This document shows positions 28,921 to 29,539 of a stretch of DNA of 29,539 nt, piece after piece (the first letter of the stretch is position 1; every line of letters starts with the position of its first letter). Location of the stretch: IMG/VR virus record IMGVR_UViG_3300035183_000421, positions 1 to 29,539 of that record. One strand, written 5' to 3'. The position numbers and the translations under genes were made by a program. Below the pieces are notes generated by a model. That model was given only the letters and a program-made list of their open reading frames with translations. It was not told the DNA's origin and did not search any database. The DNA comes from a virus.

Positions 28921-29217
28921 ATGAACACAAGCAAGAGCCAATCGCAAGCGACCACCTATTACACGCCGCTGATTGCGCGGTTGCCGCGCGCGAGCCGTGT
29001 GCGTAAGGCATACGAACACGGGAAAATGTCGTACGCCCGCGCGGTGTACGCGGCGAGCATGATCATCGCGCGGCTCGACGGTGCGGTGTACGACACGCCG
29101 CTGTGCACGAGCCCCGCAATGCTGCGGGATGCCGTAGAAGAATATAGCGCGCAACTGCGTGCGCGCGAGTACGAATTAAACCAAGGCAAAAGCATGCACC
29201 CGATCCCCGTAGACTAA
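28921..29217 (+). CDS. 98-residue protein of unknown function under leader 2
   Basis: The protein is helical and basic in its first half (LIARLPRASRVRKAYEHGKMSYARAVYAASMIIARLDG) and acidic later (AMLRDAVEEYSAQLRAREYE). No known domain or membrane segment was recognised. It has the best-placed ribosome-binding site in the region and its own terminator-like hairpin downstream, so it is a dedicated small transcript. It shares its promoter layout and its small-RNA target with the sliding clamp, so it may act in replication or its timing. Two of the six GATC sites in the window lie in it. Confidence 0.75.
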   Translation: MNTSKSQSQATTYYTPLIARLPRASRVRKAYEHGKMSYARAVYAASMIIARLDGAVYDTPLCTSPAMLRDAVEEYSAQLRAREYELNQGKSMHPIPVD

Positions 29218-29243
29218 GCGAGCCCGCAACGGCTGGCGCAATG

Positions 29244-29283
29244 CCCCGACGGTGGCGTAACGAGCCCCGTCGGGGTTCGTGTT
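29244..29283 (+). terminator. Putative terminator of the 98-residue gene
   Basis: A 9-bp GC-rich stem pairs CCCCGACGG (29244-29252) with CCGTCGGGG (29267-29275) around a 14-base loop, then TTCGTGTTT. The T-run is broken, so efficiency is uncertain. Confidence 0.65.
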
Positions 29284-29299
29284 TCATGGCATGCGTGAG

Positions 29300-29319
29300 A
29301 CCCTATATTTTACTAGGGT
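29300..29319. repeat. Inverted repeat, copy 4 of 4
   Basis: ACCCTA and TAGGGT arms around TATTTTAC, as in copy 2. After it comes CGTAATTACGCG-like sequence, part of another leader-like array, but no promoter is visible before the window ends. Confidence 0.78.
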
Positions 29320-29325
29320 TTTCGC

Positions 29326-29523
29326 AATCGGCACGGGCATGCAATGCGTGCACGTAATTACGCGTGGACGGTGCACGCATACGGCGCACGCATGCAATGC
29401 ATGGCGTGGCTACATGCGCATGCGCACGCACACACAGCGCGCGCACGCATACGCGCGGGCATGTAATGCACGGCATGAATACATGAGCACACGCACATAC
29501 ATGCATGTGTATAGGCTGGCAAT
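29326..29523. repeat. Alternating purine-pyrimidine tract, block 3
   Basis: GCATGCAATG-, GCACACAC- and GCGCGCGCAC-type steps continue the pattern of blocks 1 and 2. No gene seen. Confidence 0.6.
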
Positions 29524-29539
29524 GTGGCCAAATTGGCGC
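29524..29539. repeat. Beginning of a fourth 97-bp element, cut by window end
   Basis: The last 16 bases, GTGGCCAAATTGGCGC, match the start of element copy B at 14 contiguous positions (GGCCAAATTGGCGC). The rest would lie beyond the window. Confidence 0.55.

Noticed and set aside
1-29539. tRNA genes
   Set aside because: No cloverleaf with a TTC-type T loop and CCA-like end was recognised by eye on either strand. A dedicated search could still find one.

Overview
The window is a large piece of a tailed-phage genome (class Caudoviricetes, siphovirus-type morphogenesis). It encodes a small-terminase candidate and a large terminase, an HK97-type protease and capsid, a neck series, a TP901-1-like tail tube, frameshifted tail chaperones, a tape measure and a J-like tail tip. 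The DNA is GC-rich, uses many GTG starts, and carries a strong G-over-C bias on the + strand. No integrase, polymerase, primase, tRNA or rRNA was seen. The bacterial host cannot be named from the sequence. Both ends of the window cut through features, so it is not shown to be a complete genome.

Layout. At 1-2.9 kb there are two tandem D12-class adenine methylase paralogues, then a leader with stacked inverted repeats driving a DnaN-like sliding clamp. At 3.0-5.4 kb lie an HTH protein, the terminase small-subunit candidate and the large terminase. At 5.5-12.4 kb there is a tail-tip module: an NlpC/P60 protein, a DUF1833-like protein, a 1770-residue J-like hub and a glycine-rich adhesin. At 12.4-13.6 kb is a lysis-like group whose amidase-fold protein has lost zinc-ligand histidines. 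At 13.7-21.0 kb run protease, capsid, putative decoration protein, neck proteins, three unrecognised proteins, tail tube, and chaperones joined by a -1 frameshift at GGGAAAC. At 21.1-23.8 kb an inverted cassette carries a portal-MuF fusion, a 43-residue membrane protein and an M15 peptidase. At 23.9-27.6 kb are the tape measure and a distal-tail protein. At 27.6-29.5 kb there is an almost gene-free control region.

The control region is the most interesting part. It holds a promoter followed by a hairpin that looks like a small RNA with a pyrimidine-rich loop. That loop is complementary to the ribosome-binding regions of two duplicated leaders, one ahead of the sliding clamp (15 of 15 nt) and one ahead of a 98-residue unknown protein (16 of 17 nt). 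About 250 bp beyond the RNA lie six same-strand DnaA-box-like 9-mers spaced at near multiples of 11 bp. My inference is a plasmid-like replication control circuit: an antisense RNA tuning a clamp and an unknown protein beside an oriC-like element. None of this has been tested.

A 97-bp dispersed repeat lies at two module borders (5.47 and 21.02 kb) and in the control region (28.3 kb), and a fourth copy begins at the last bases. The gene order is rearranged relative to usual siphoviruses: the tip and lysis modules sit between terminase and protease, and the portal is inverted far downstream. GATC, CCGG and AGCT are almost absent, which suggests long-term selection by restriction systems.
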